Below are positions 1 through 8,222 of a stretch of 30,396 bases of DNA, in pieces; positions within the stretch are counted from its first letter, which is position 1; the number at the start of each line of letters is the position of its first letter. The notes beneath the pieces are model-generated. The model was not told where the DNA came from, ran no database searches, and was given only the letters and a program-made list of their open reading frames with translations. Source of the DNA: Rostrohypoxylon terebratum. Taxonomy: Eukaryota > Ascomycota > Sordariomycetes > Xylariales > Hypoxylaceae. The DNA lies in contig MU386054.1 of the NCBI GenBank assembly GCA_022497145.1, positions 1-30,396 on the forward strand, given 5' to 3'. The position numbers and the translations under genes were made by a program.

Positions 1-94
1 TTGATTACACTTGACCTCTACAATTACTGTTACCTTAAAATCAAGACCCCCTTATGAAGCTATACTTACTAAGCCTAAGTATAGGTTCGTCACA
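1..94 (+). mobile_element. 3' end of an LTR (same family as the solo LTR at 19381-19780)
   Basis: These 94 bases match 19687-19780 with one visible mismatch (A at position 22 against C). The match stops exactly at the terminal GTTCGTCACA, which is the 3' end of the solo LTR inside the P450 gene. The 5' part lies outside the window. The next bases, ACTCA at 95-99, would be the target-site duplication, but the other copy cannot be seen. No primer-binding site or gag-pol reading frame follows, so a solo LTR, or the 3' LTR of an element lying to the left, is likely. It ends about 140 bp before the ATG of the first ankyrin gene and may alter its promoter. Confidence 0.85.
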
Positions 95-232
95 ACTCAC
101 TTCTTCTATACGTCTCCCTTGTTACCAACAAGACGAAGAAGAAATCATTGATGAACGCGTTCACTTCCACACGCCATTCAACCTAGAGAAAATCGACTAC
201 AAACATTGCGGTGTCACCTTTATAAACCCACC

Positions 233-1759
233 ATGGCAGACACACCTGATAACCTCCCCGAGACAAGCGGCTCGCAACTGGAACTAACCATCCGACACAA
301 GACACTTGATGTATCCTCGAAGACCAGTTCTAGGCCTAGACTCCCGCAAGATATCATGCAAACTATTGGAGGAAAAATGGATATGAGCAGTCTCACTCGG
401 CTCAGTCTCGCATGCCGTGCAAATCGGGAGCCAATTGGTGATTGCATGATTTGATTGCATGTGCAACGGATCGCTAGAGAGCACAGATATGGGGAAAAGG
501 ATTATCCAGTTACTCCACGGAGTTCTGGTATACCGTGGCTTCTACACCACATGGCTGCCGGGACTAGGTTCGGGGCCCAAGAAAAAGACATAATAGTACG
601 ACCACGCATGTTCCGTCGCAAAAATTGCAATTCGGCTTTGATTCATGCGGCAAAAAACGGGGATCTTCGACTCACAAAGGCCTGCATCAAAGCGGCATTG
701 ACATTATATCCGCCTTATTTGGATGCAAAGGACGAATACAATCGTACAGCCTTGATCTATGCTGCTCTCGAAGGGCACTCAGAGATCGCTACCGAACTCC
801 TGAATGCTGGGGCTTGTATCGAAACTCCAAGCTATAACCCCGCGATACCGGTGCATAACAAATATCTCTTCCATATGGATCTATTTTGGACCCCACTCAC
901 GGCAGCAATATTTGAAGCTCATGAATCATTAGCAATGATGATAGCAGAGAGGAGCGCACTCACACCAGAGGATGAACAAGCCAAACCAACCAAGAGCCCA
1001 CTTGTAATAGCCGCATTACGTGGGATGCCCAATATTATTAAGCTCCTACTATCTAAAGGATGGAGCGCATCGCAGAGAATCGCTAAACATGGCAATACAA
1101 CACCTTTGCACTGGGCCGCTCTCCGTTCGGACAACCATGAAGTTATCGACATCTTAATAAGTCATGGTGCAGATATCTATGCCGAGTCGAACGACGAATG
1201 GTGGAGATCGCCTCTCCTCACAGCTGTGTACGAAAATGAGCAGGGGAATCTAGCTTGCATGATTTCCAAGGCTAAGGAGAAGGGCACGTGGGTAGAGGAT
1301 AGATTCCCCTCGATGCTTGAAGGCGATACCTTTCTTGCCGCCATGGAGAAAGCGGTACCACAGCTCGATGACGGAGTCAACCACGACGAGTTCCGATTAC
1401 TCTTCCGAGACGTCCTGTATTGGTATGGTTTCAATGGGACTACCGAGATGTTCGTACGTCATCTCGTTGAGCAGCTCAACAAAGCGAACAATCTCTATCA
1501 TGGAGATGAGTGGCTCCTCCCACTTTGGGTAGATCGACCTGGTATTGTTTGTCCTGAGGACTCTTCTACACTGCTTGAGCTTTACTATGTAATCAACAAG
1601 CTGAAGGTCAGTTATATCGAAAAAAACGCGTTTCTCCATACTCTTGCGGGCAATGCGATAGACCGTGGGTTGGAGAACCTAGAGTCTTACTTGAGGAAGC
1701 CTATTGAGGATATAACAGTGCAATGGAATCAACCAATCGGATATTGGGAATGGCCATAG
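233..1759 (+). CDS. F-box/ankyrin-repeat protein, interrupted by one in-frame TGA (probable pseudogene)
   Basis: The ATG at 233 has a strong context (CCACCATGG) and opens a frame that runs 508 codons to the TAG at 1757-1759. A single TGA at 452-454 (codon 74) breaks it. Before the stop is an F-box-like segment (RLPQDIMQTIGGKMD, then SLTRLSLACR, about residues 44-68). After it are ankyrin repeats: NSALIHAAKNGDL, RTALIYAALEGHSEIATELL, SPLVIAALRGMPNIIKLLLSKG and TPLHWAALRSDNHEVIDILISHGADI. F-box/ankyrin proteins are large families in filamentous fungi, usually thought to be SCF ubiquitin-ligase adaptors; the substrate is unknown. The frame is identical on both sides of the TGA, which suggests a nonsense mutation. 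A 42- or 63-nt intron could remove it in frame, but neither has a good branch point. Without the F-box part, the downstream frame could only start at a later ATG. Confidence 0.7.
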
Positions 1760-2335
1760 TTTTGTTTACGTCTCAACGAGGTGAGACTATTCTAAGTAGT
1801 ATACACATCGGCGCAGCCGTGGCGTATAGGGAAGCCTAGAGTGTACTCCTAGGTACCTAGGGATAGAACTACTAGGTAGAGTTTCGCTTGATATAATGAA
1901 ATATCTACCAGGTACATCTGGTTTCTCCGTACCACTCTAACGACCTAGGTTAGATGGGTGAGTTTATGGAGTTTGTGACCTTGGCTAGTTCATTTATGTA
2001 AAGGGGGAAAAAATCATTCGTCTGGACCTAGCTTTCTTAACGTTTGAGTCACTTTTAGTTATGCCGTGGATAAATTCGAGTTTCCTGCCTAGATAAATGA
2101 ATCCCATGGAGCCTTTAGATGACGTATCTGATATGCAAAAACGTCTGAATCGCAGTTCATGGTTATGATTGAGAGATACTACTAGAGATAATACTGCGGA
2201 TGTTTGGCTGAGGTAAGTGGATGTACTTGTCTTGATAAGACGTCCATATTCATATTTTGATGACCCAAGCTCGACAGCGGAATTGGAAATAGAATCAAGC
2301 TTTCCAACGGACTAGATTAGTGTATTAGTACCTAT

Positions 2336-2465
2336 GTACTAGGTAGTAGTAAGTTACATAAGTAGGTACCTAAGTTCTACTAGTAGTGATGGAACTGTCG
2401 ATTCGGTCCCTACCTACTAGGTAGGTACCTACTTACATAGTAAGATTTCCTACTACCACGTACCT
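2336..2465. repeat. imperfect inverted repeat built from CTAGGTAC words
   Basis: The left arm at about 2336-2375 (core CATAAGTAGGTACCTA) is echoed in reverse complement by the right arm at about 2411-2465 (core TAGGTACCTACTTACATAG). About 40 bp lie between the arms. It could form a hairpin and may be a remnant of a small inverted-repeat element. No target-site duplication was identified. Confidence 0.4.
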
Positions 2466-2971
2466 ACCCAATTTTCATACACCTGTCATCCGAACATTGA
2501 ATTCGCGATGGCAACTGCCTGTTTTACTTTGTGAGTCATTCACTCACGTCAATGGTACTAGCACAGTACTATATGCATACATACCTACCTAACCTAGGAC
2601 CTAGGTAGTTAACGCAGTGCCAACGTCCACTTTAGGGCTATATTGCTGCTTAATTACGTCCTTATTAATATCCTGCACGTTGCTCTTGCTTAGAGCACCG
2701 TGGTAGCATTGTGGCAGCTTCCGTACAGAACGACCGTGCTTGCCCTCACTCGTCCGGCTTTGCCAATGACGCAAATTTTCACTCTGACTACAAAAAAAAG
2801 GACAGTCTCAACTTGGTCTTTCACTGTATTTGTGGGCAACTACAGTCTTTGGTGCACTTTCCTACCAACTCTCAGACACGTTTCCCATTCTATAAAATTT
2901 CCTATGATCTCCGATACTTATTTATTACCTACTTGTTCTACATCTTCTTTCCCATTCAACGCCGTCGGTTA

Positions 2972-3010
2972 ACACGCACACATACACATACACACACACA
3001 CACACATACA
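2972..3010. repeat. CA-dinucleotide microsatellite
   Basis: An interrupted (CA)n run with a few CATA units, about 39 bases long, lies about 300 bp upstream of the second ankyrin gene. Confidence 0.85.
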
Positions 3011-3313
3011 ATCGCCGAACACAAATTATCATATATTATTACCACATAACCTTACAAATATTTCCTGTATCGTCTCACTTGATTTCACACACACTTTCAC
3101 ACATCTTGTCGCACATCTTCTCGTACAGAGTAACCAATCCGATTCATTTATCATAAGTGAACAAGACCACTAAAGGTCACCACCAACGAGGGACATCAAT
3201 TCTTCACTACAATCAACATTATCGTATACACAATAGTAAGTGATATTGTGATCCACATCTATACCTACCATTTCCAATTTGAATTAACGTTGTCGCTACT
3301 ATAGACCGACGTC

Positions 3314-5041
3314 ATGGCGATGATCCAGACATCCATCCGTTCATACTTCACACCCGTCCATCAACCCGCCCATCAAGGAAAGCGCAAGCTTACTGATCAT
3401 GTTTTCTATCACATGGTACAGGAAGGGCATATCAAAAGTTTGAGAGATATCTGCAATCTCCGCCTCACATGTCGTTCTATTTCCACAACATTGGAACTGG
3501 CACTCTACAGGAGGGACATCATAACTTCCCTCAGACGGCAGCGTTTGCACCGGCACGATGAGCCTGAGAATCCACCCGATGGCGAAAGACTTCGAGAAGA
3601 ACCATCACAAGAGTACTCCCCACTGGGAGACGACGAATCATCTGACGACGATTATGACTGGTTTAGATGCTATAAAAGTGACGAAGATGCTGGTACCGAC
3701 GATGATAACTGGGATTACGATGAGGAGCACTTCAAAGCCCACCAGGCTGAGATGTCCACATACATTAAAAAGCATAGGGCGCACTTTTTACAACGGCCGA
3801 CAACCCGCTCTCTCAAAACAACCTCGCTTCACTGGGCAGCAGCGAATGGATATCTTGACATGCTCGGAAAAATCCTCGGGCAAATCAAGAAAAAGGACTT
3901 CTATAAACAATTCCTAGATCTTAAGATTAAAGGAGCAAAGACAGCCCTTGTGGTCGCCGCTGAGAATGGCAGAGACGACGTCGTCAAAATGCTCATCGAG
4001 GCTGGAGCTTTCGTGGATGCACCTTCGCCGTACTCGACGTCTTACACCAGACGATACTGTGGATCCCATATTCGTGATATGGACCCAGATCACCCAAACT
4101 ACTATGGTGAGAGACAACGACAGTTCTGTACGCCTCTGGGACACGCCATACGCAGCGGCAATGAAAGCACGGCAATTATTCTAGCAAGCCATACTGAACA
4201 TCTCAACAACCATGGATTCGGCTATGGCCGGACTATTCTCTCACCCCTAACTCTGGCTGTAAGACACGAGATGTATGGTGTCATCAAGACCTTACTTTCT
4301 CGAGGGTACCAAGAATCTCGAAAGTCCCTCATAGACCCAGAACATCCCCAGCGCGAATCTGACCCCTTGTGCATCGCTTCCTCAATAGAAAACAACCAAA
4401 GGATGATAAAATTCCTCATCGACCACGGCATCGGAATAGATACCAACGGCGCTTGGGGTTGGTGCCCACTTGTGTATGCCATTTATACCAATCGAGTCGA
4501 GAATGCCCTTTATCTACTTTCCTGTGAAGAGTCCGATTATATTGGCAGTCGGATTCAAGAGGCATTCCAGGAATCCACACGCCACGACGATAATCTGGAG
4601 ATTACGAAAGCACTTGCAGAGCGCCTCAACTCCTTCGGTGCTTTTTTGTGCCTAATAGGAACGATCCGGGACATGTCTCCTGCGTTTAAGCGCCGTGAGA
4701 CGATCCGCTACTGCGCTAACCTCCTAGCTTCGGGACTGAACAAAACCTACATACGCGAAGACCAGACCTATGTCCACTGGCTCCTTGAGGATTCCAAAGG
4801 GGGTGCCAAGTTCGGGGCGGATCTCAATTTCGTGATGGAACATGCTGGGGACAAATTTGACATCCATGCCAAGGACAAAGATGGGTTAACAGGCCTGGAC
4901 CTAGCGAGAAAGTACAACAATTGGGATATGATAGATTATCTCTCGAAGAAGATGGAGCCGCCGCGCGAAGACTCCGATGAGGAAGTAGATGACGAAGCGG
5001 AAGATGAAGCAGGCGATGAGGGGTCCGAGTGGTGGCGATGA
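3314..5041 (+). CDS. F-box-like/ankyrin-repeat protein with N-terminal PIP-box
   Basis: A single open frame of 575 residues, no intron needed. Residues 5-12 read QTSIRSYF, which fits the PCNA-interacting-protein box (Q-x-x-hydrophobic-x-x-aromatic-aromatic). A basic KRK follows at 23-25. Residues about 26-68 resemble an F-box (LTDHVFYHMV, then LRDICNLRLTCRSI). A very acidic linker spans about 104-138. Ankyrin-type repeats start near 170 (TSLHWAAANGYLDML, TALVVAAENGRDDVVKMLIEAGA, TPLGHAIRSGNES, PLVYAIYTNRVENALYLL and, near the C-terminus, LTGLDLARKYNNWDMIDYL). The C-terminal tail is again acidic and ends in EWWR. Inference: a nuclear adaptor that could bring a ubiquitin ligase or another partner to PCNA; family membership alone does not show this. 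The start was chosen because it is the first ATG and carries the PIP motif at the extreme N-terminus, as in other replication and repair proteins. Confidence 0.85.
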   Translation: MAMIQTSIRSYFTPVHQPAHQGKRKLTDHVFYHMVQEGHIKSLRDICNLRLTCRSISTTLELALYRRDIITSLRRQRLHRHDEPENPPDGERLREEPSQEYSPLGDDESSDDDYDWFRCYKSDEDAGTDDDNWDYDEEHFKAHQAEMSTYIKKHRAHFLQRPTTRSLKTTSLHWAAANGYLDMLGKILGQIKKKDFYKQFLDLKIKGAKTALVVAAENGRDDVVKMLIEAGAFVDAPSPYSTSYTRRYCGSHIRDMDPDHPNYYGERQRQFCTPLGHAIRSGNESTAIILASHTEHLNNHGFGYGRTILSPLTLAVRHEMYGVIKTLLSRGYQESRKSLIDPEHPQRESDPLCIASSIENNQRMIKFLIDHGIGIDTNGAWGWCPLVYAIYTNRVENALYLLSCEESDYIGSRIQEAFQESTRHDDNLEITKALAERLNSFGAFLCLIGTIRDMSPAFKRRETIRYCANLLASGLNKTYIREDQTYVHWLLEDSKGGAKFGADLNFVMEHAGDKFDIHAKDKDGLTGLDLARKYNNWDMIDYLSKKMEPPREDSDEEVDDEAEDEAGDEGSEWWR

Positions 5042-5769
5042 AGAGTCAAGGGGCATCTGCAACACCGCTCGGCAGGAATTGTGCTTATGGGCGGGTTATC
5101 TCAGAGGAATGCGATTTCATGCTTTTTATAAAAAGGTAGCTGTCTCGTCATGGGCTTATGATAGGTAATTTAGCTCTGGCTGGATTAATGAAGAATTCAT
5201 ACCCAGATATCTGGTGATTTTAATGCTGTGCGCTATGGTAGGTATGTATCGCAAGAACTACGCGACTCATATCGTACATGGTCTGAAGTAAGCATCAATG
5301 CTGTTGAAAACCGTCTAACACTCCTAAGATATCCAATTGGATATTATACTCACCTAAGAGAATAGCAAGCTCATGCATGGGTTCGAATTAATTCATAAGA
5401 ATAAACCAGGTAAATAATACCTACCAGTGATCTCTGAGCCAGGTAGGGTTTTGGCCTTAAATTTACCCCTCCATTCATGGAGTAGCGGGGTTATAGGGAC
5501 ACTAAGTCCAGTGTTATAGCGCTCCGAGACACCTAACATTTAGGTATCAGAGCACCAGAGCATACCGGGCTATCCATATAACAGGCCTAGAGGTATTTTT
5601 AAACCTGTTCACATCTTCAACTCAGTCTGTCAAATAGATAAGTGCCCCACGTACTCGTCTACTACCACCTATCCAATAGGCAACAGACAATCTTCCTTGC
5701 AACGAATTCGCAACTTTTCTCCCCCCCCCCGTACGTAGAAACTAGGTACTACCGCACTACCGAACCGAA
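5042..5769. other. intergenic spacer with promoter of the SDR gene
   Basis: AT-rich spacer without a convincing reading frame. It contains a run of ten C at 5721-5730, about 40 bp before the SDR start, and TAGGTA words like those in the other spacers. No terminator or promoter element can be named with confidence. Confidence 0.5.
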
Positions 5770-6696
5770 ATGCCGCCTAAAACCGTGCTGATCACGGGCT
5801 GTGGACCGAAGGGGATCGGGTGGGCGCTGGCGACGGAGTTCCACGTGCGGGGCCACCGCGTGTTCGCGACGGGGCTCGAGGAGGCGCTGCTCGCGCCGCT
5901 GCGGGACGTCGGTATCGCGACGCTGGTGCTGGACGTGACGTCGGGCGCGTCGATCGAGGATGCCGTGGCGCACGTGGCGAAGGCGACGCGGGGGAGACTC
6001 GATATCCTGGTCAATAACGCGGGCGTTGTGCACGTCATGCCGTTTGCGGACTCCGCGCTTGATGATGCGAGGAGGGTTTTTGATGTTAATTTGTTTGGGG
6101 TGGTTGCTGTGACGCAGGCTTTTTTGCCGCTTTTGAGGGAGGCGTTTTTGGCGTCGAAGACGCGGACTGGGTATGACTCTGGTGAGGGTGGGGGCACGGA
6201 AGCTTTGGTGGTCAATATCGCAAGCGTCAACTCGACGCTCCGACCCCCCTTCTTCAGCTTCTATAACGCGTCGAAGGCTGCTGTCGAGGTCCTCGGCGCT
6301 ACGATACGGCCCGAGCTGAAGCCGCTCGGGATCCGGGTTGTGACGGTGAAGACGGGGTGTGTAGGGACTGGGTTATTCGACAACGCGCCTGTGGTGAGGC
6401 TTCCGGAGGGCAGCTGGTACGAGCCTGCGCGCGCGTTTATCGAGGGTCGCTGGATGCTTGGGTGGGCGAGGAACCAGGATCCCGCGGTTTACGCGAGGGA
6501 GGTTGTGGATGAGCTGTTGAGGGGACGGGGGACGAAGAAGGTGGTGTGGAAGGGCGGGTTGGCGCTCGTCGCGTGGGTGCTGGGGTGGCTTGGGTGGGAG
6601 GGCTTGCTGGTGAGCTGTACCGCCGCGGTGTTGGGGGTGGTGATGATGTTTGCTGATCCGCGTGACTTAGGACGGCGTTTATATCCGCGAGAATAG
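5770..6696 (+). CDS. short-chain dehydrogenase/reductase, AYR1-like (1-acyl-DHAP reductase type)
   Basis: 308 residues, intronless, complete. The Rossmann nucleotide-binding motif is TGCGPKGIG (9-17), NNAG is at 82-85, and the catalytic set is S152, Y165 and K169 (YNASK). The sequence order and the hydrophobic C-terminal segment (about 257-291) resemble the fungal NADPH-dependent 1-acyldihydroxyacetone-phosphate reductase group (AYR1-like, classical SDR), whose members sit on ER membranes or lipid droplets and reduce acyl-DHAP in phosphatidic acid synthesis. Many fungal relatives have drifted to other carbonyl substrates, so the substrate is not fixed by sequence. The ATG at 5770 follows a short leader and gives a normal N-terminus one turn before the first beta strand. 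The gene is clearly more GC-rich than its flanks, except for a T-rich stretch at about 6060-6150. Confidence 0.9.
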   Translation: MPPKTVLITGCGPKGIGWALATEFHVRGHRVFATGLEEALLAPLRDVGIATLVLDVTSGASIEDAVAHVAKATRGRLDILVNNAGVVHVMPFADSALDDARRVFDVNLFGVVAVTQAFLPLLREAFLASKTRTGYDSGEGGGTEALVVNIASVNSTLRPPFFSFYNASKAAVEVLGATIRPELKPLGIRVVTVKTGCVGTGLFDNAPVVRLPEGSWYEPARAFIEGRWMLGWARNQDPAVYAREVVDELLRGRGTKKVVWKGGLALVAWVLGWLGWEGLLVSCTAAVLGVVMMFADPRDLGRRLYPRE

Positions 6697-6924
6697 GATT
6701 GATCTGTGCGCTAATCCTGCATCTTAACGGCAGTGCGTGAGGCCGGTGGATCTGGTTTCGGCATTTATGGGGCGTGTTATACCGGTCTTGGTGTGGAGTT
6801 ATCACCGGCTCGCTTAATGGGACTGTGGATATACGGGACTAGTTTGCCAGGTGTATAGGAATATTAATTAAATTAGCCATTGGCTTCACTATGTCATATG
6901 TGGTTCCTCTGATCCAGTATGTAG

Positions 6925-7051
6925 GCATTAGTGGTTTGTGAGTATATCCTTCATAATAATTTGGTATTACACTAGCTAACTAATCTTGAATAGAGTGGTA
7001 AAATCCATCGTTGCCATCGATGGGCCCCGCGTTCGATTCGCGGCTAATGCA
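6925..7051 (+). tRNA. tRNA-Gly(GCC) with a GT-AG intron in the D arm
   Basis: Exons are 6925-6937 and 6994-7051, giving a 71-nt mature tRNA. The acceptor stem GCATTAG pairs perfectly with CTAATGC (7044-7050), and A is the discriminator at 7051. After removal of the intron the D arm reads GTTT-AGTGGTA-AAAT, the anticodon arm CATCG-TTGCCAT-CGATG (anticodon GCC), the variable loop GGCC, and the T arm CCGCG-TTCGATT-CGCGG. This matches the known eukaryotic tRNA-Gly(GCC) pattern. The intron splits the D stem just after its fourth base and so divides the A-box promoter (TGGTTT / AGTGG). A pol III terminator follows at 7056. The intact pairing suggests the gene is under selection and not a random relic. 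Confidence 0.88.
6938..6993 (+). other. 56-nt spliceosomal-type intron inside tRNA-Gly
   Basis: The insert begins GTGAGTAT, contains GCTAACTAAT about 20 nt before its end, and ends AATAG. These are the donor, branch point and acceptor signals seen in the protein-gene introns of this window. Canonical tRNA introns sit between positions 37 and 38 and need a bulge-helix-bulge; this one sits after position 13 in the D stem. The boundaries are set by the mature tRNA: only removal of 6938-6993 gives the expected D arm. A shift by one base to the left would also give a tRNA-like D loop but would lose the GT-AG ends. Confidence 0.75.
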
Positions 7052-7055
7052 ATTG

Positions 7056-7071
7056 TTTTTTTTCTTTTTTT
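7056..7071 (+). terminator. RNA polymerase III terminator of tRNA-Gly
   Basis: Eight T, one C, then seven T, starting four bases after the last base of the tRNA. Confidence 0.85.
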
Positions 7072-7332
7072 AAGAAAACAATACTGATCTTCTCACTTCT
7101 TCTTGCTATCCATATTTTTTTTTCGTGATATAATTAGTTGTGGGGAGCTGCTCTGCCTCTCGAGACACCATTATTATGGAAAATTTTGGTTGAGCAAGCC
7201 ACAACCGGTCAATTGTGGCTGGTTTCCTATAACGGGGACTAGCCGCCAAGCGAATTCTAGACGCACAAACCACCGTCCACGATCCGAGGAGCATCAGGGC
7301 AAAAAGGAATTCACATCAGAAGCAATATTTGC

Positions 7333-7337
7333 AAAAA
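7333..7337 (-). terminator. RNA polymerase III terminator of tRNA-Pro
   Basis: Five A on the given strand, read as TTTTT on the minus strand four bases after the discriminator base of the tRNA-Pro. Confidence 0.7.
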
Positions 7338-7341
7338 GAAG

Positions 7342-7431
7342 GGGTTTGGCCGGGGATTGAACCCGGGACCTCTCGCATATCAACCGTAGGGTTTTCCCTA
7401 AGCGAGAATCATACCACTAGACCACCAAACC
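7342..7431 (-). tRNA. tRNA-Pro(AGG) with canonical 18-nt intron
   Basis: The acceptor stem GGTTTGG (7431-7425) pairs with CCAAACC (7349-7343), with C as discriminator at 7342. The D arm carries TCTAGTGGTATGA, the anticodon stem is CTCGC/GCGAG, and the loop TTAGGG-T has anticodon AGG. The T arm is CCGGG-TTCAATC-CCCGG. An intron of 18 nt (7395-7378) lies between positions 37 and 38 and contains CCCT, which can pair with the anticodon AGGG as expected for the tRNA splicing endonuclease. The mature length is 72 nt. It is convergent with the tRNA-Gly, about 290 bp apart. Confidence 0.93.
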
Positions 7432-8222
7432 AGATGGGAACTTGAAGACGTTCCCAATCTTGATGTCTGAACGGGTTGCTAATGGCGTTCATATAACTAG
7501 ATCCATCGACGGGCGGTCAGTGACTCGAAATCAAATTTGAGGTTGTGGATATGGGGCAAGACTGAACCAGTCAAATGGGTTAGCGGAAAGCCACGCTAGC
7601 GGATGCGTTTTTCTGCTAACTTTGACGGGACTAGCGTTTTAGTGTCTGAGCCCCCATTAGAAAATCTATCCCAAATTCATTAGTCATACGATGTGGCAGG
7701 TGCTTCGTAACAATGACTTGTTTCCATATTTGTGGATTGGTGTTTTGTGCGATTTGCTTTTATGTATGAATTCCCCATTGCAAAGAATCCTCGTTCCCGC
7801 CGGGTTCTTTTGCACACAGGATTGCGGATAGCCACGATAATTCCTACAGTACTGGAGTATCTGAAAATGTGGCTTATCCGCGATCCGTGTGCAACTGTGG
7901 CTGATCCCCCATTCCCTAGCGCCCGCGACAGGAAACACAAGCAATCCTTCCGCAATCTCACTCATCAATGCGAGGGAGAGCGATAAAAAAGAACCTCCAC
8001 CAAAACCTCCAGGTGCTTACCTGAGTATCGAACGGGTCTTAGTCTTAACTCTTAAGACGGCCTCAGGCATCCGAAAAGCCCTAGCCCAATTCTAGAAGGT
8101 ATTGAGGAACATCCGGTCCGGGTAAAATCGTAGCGCGACGGTTGCACATAAGCCAGTTTTTTTTTCTTTTGCCAGAAAAAAAAAAGCGGGTGTCAGCTCC
8201 GGGTGGCTGATTCGTCGGAAAC
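7432..8222. other. intergenic spacer upstream of the ferric reductase
   Basis: Overlapping reading frames at 7680-7986 on both strands show no recognisable domain. A nested inverted repeat lies at 8020-8067. A T-rich then A-rich stretch at 8157-8184 could fold back on itself. The 3' part presumably holds the promoter of the gene at 8223. Confidence 0.5.
8020..8067. repeat. nested inverted repeat
   Basis: The outer arms are CCTGAG (8020-8025) and CTCAGG (8062-8067). The inner arms are GTCTTAA (8042-8048) and TTAAGAC (8052-8058) around a 3-nt loop. The minus strand also carries CGTTCGATA between the stems, which recalls a tRNA T loop, but no complete tRNA can be folded. Confidence 0.5.

Larger units (their letters stand above)
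1760..3313. other. intergenic spacer between two ankyrin genes
   Basis: No convincing gene is seen. The spacer holds clusters of CTAGGTAC/ACCTACCTA words (about 1843-1925, 2322-2475, 2583-2612), an inverted repeat (about 2336-2465) and a CA microsatellite. The last 300 bases are A/C-rich with CACAC and TCACTT words and probably hold the promoter and 5' leader of the gene at 3314. Two overlapping reading frames at 2700-3049 are low-complexity and look non-coding. Confidence 0.6.

Noticed and set aside
438..500. Short intron (42 or 63 nt) removing the TGA from the first ankyrin gene
   Set aside because: Ends with GT and AG and keeps the frame, but lacks a CTNAC branch point, and the removed residues look coding.
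6938..6993. tRNA-Gly insert as a canonical tRNA intron
   Set aside because: It lies in the D stem, not at 37/38, and forms no bulge-helix-bulge with the anticodon region.
7680..7986. Overlapping frames of 84-94 codons on both strands
   Set aside because: No domain, no splice structure, mutual overlap; probably chance.
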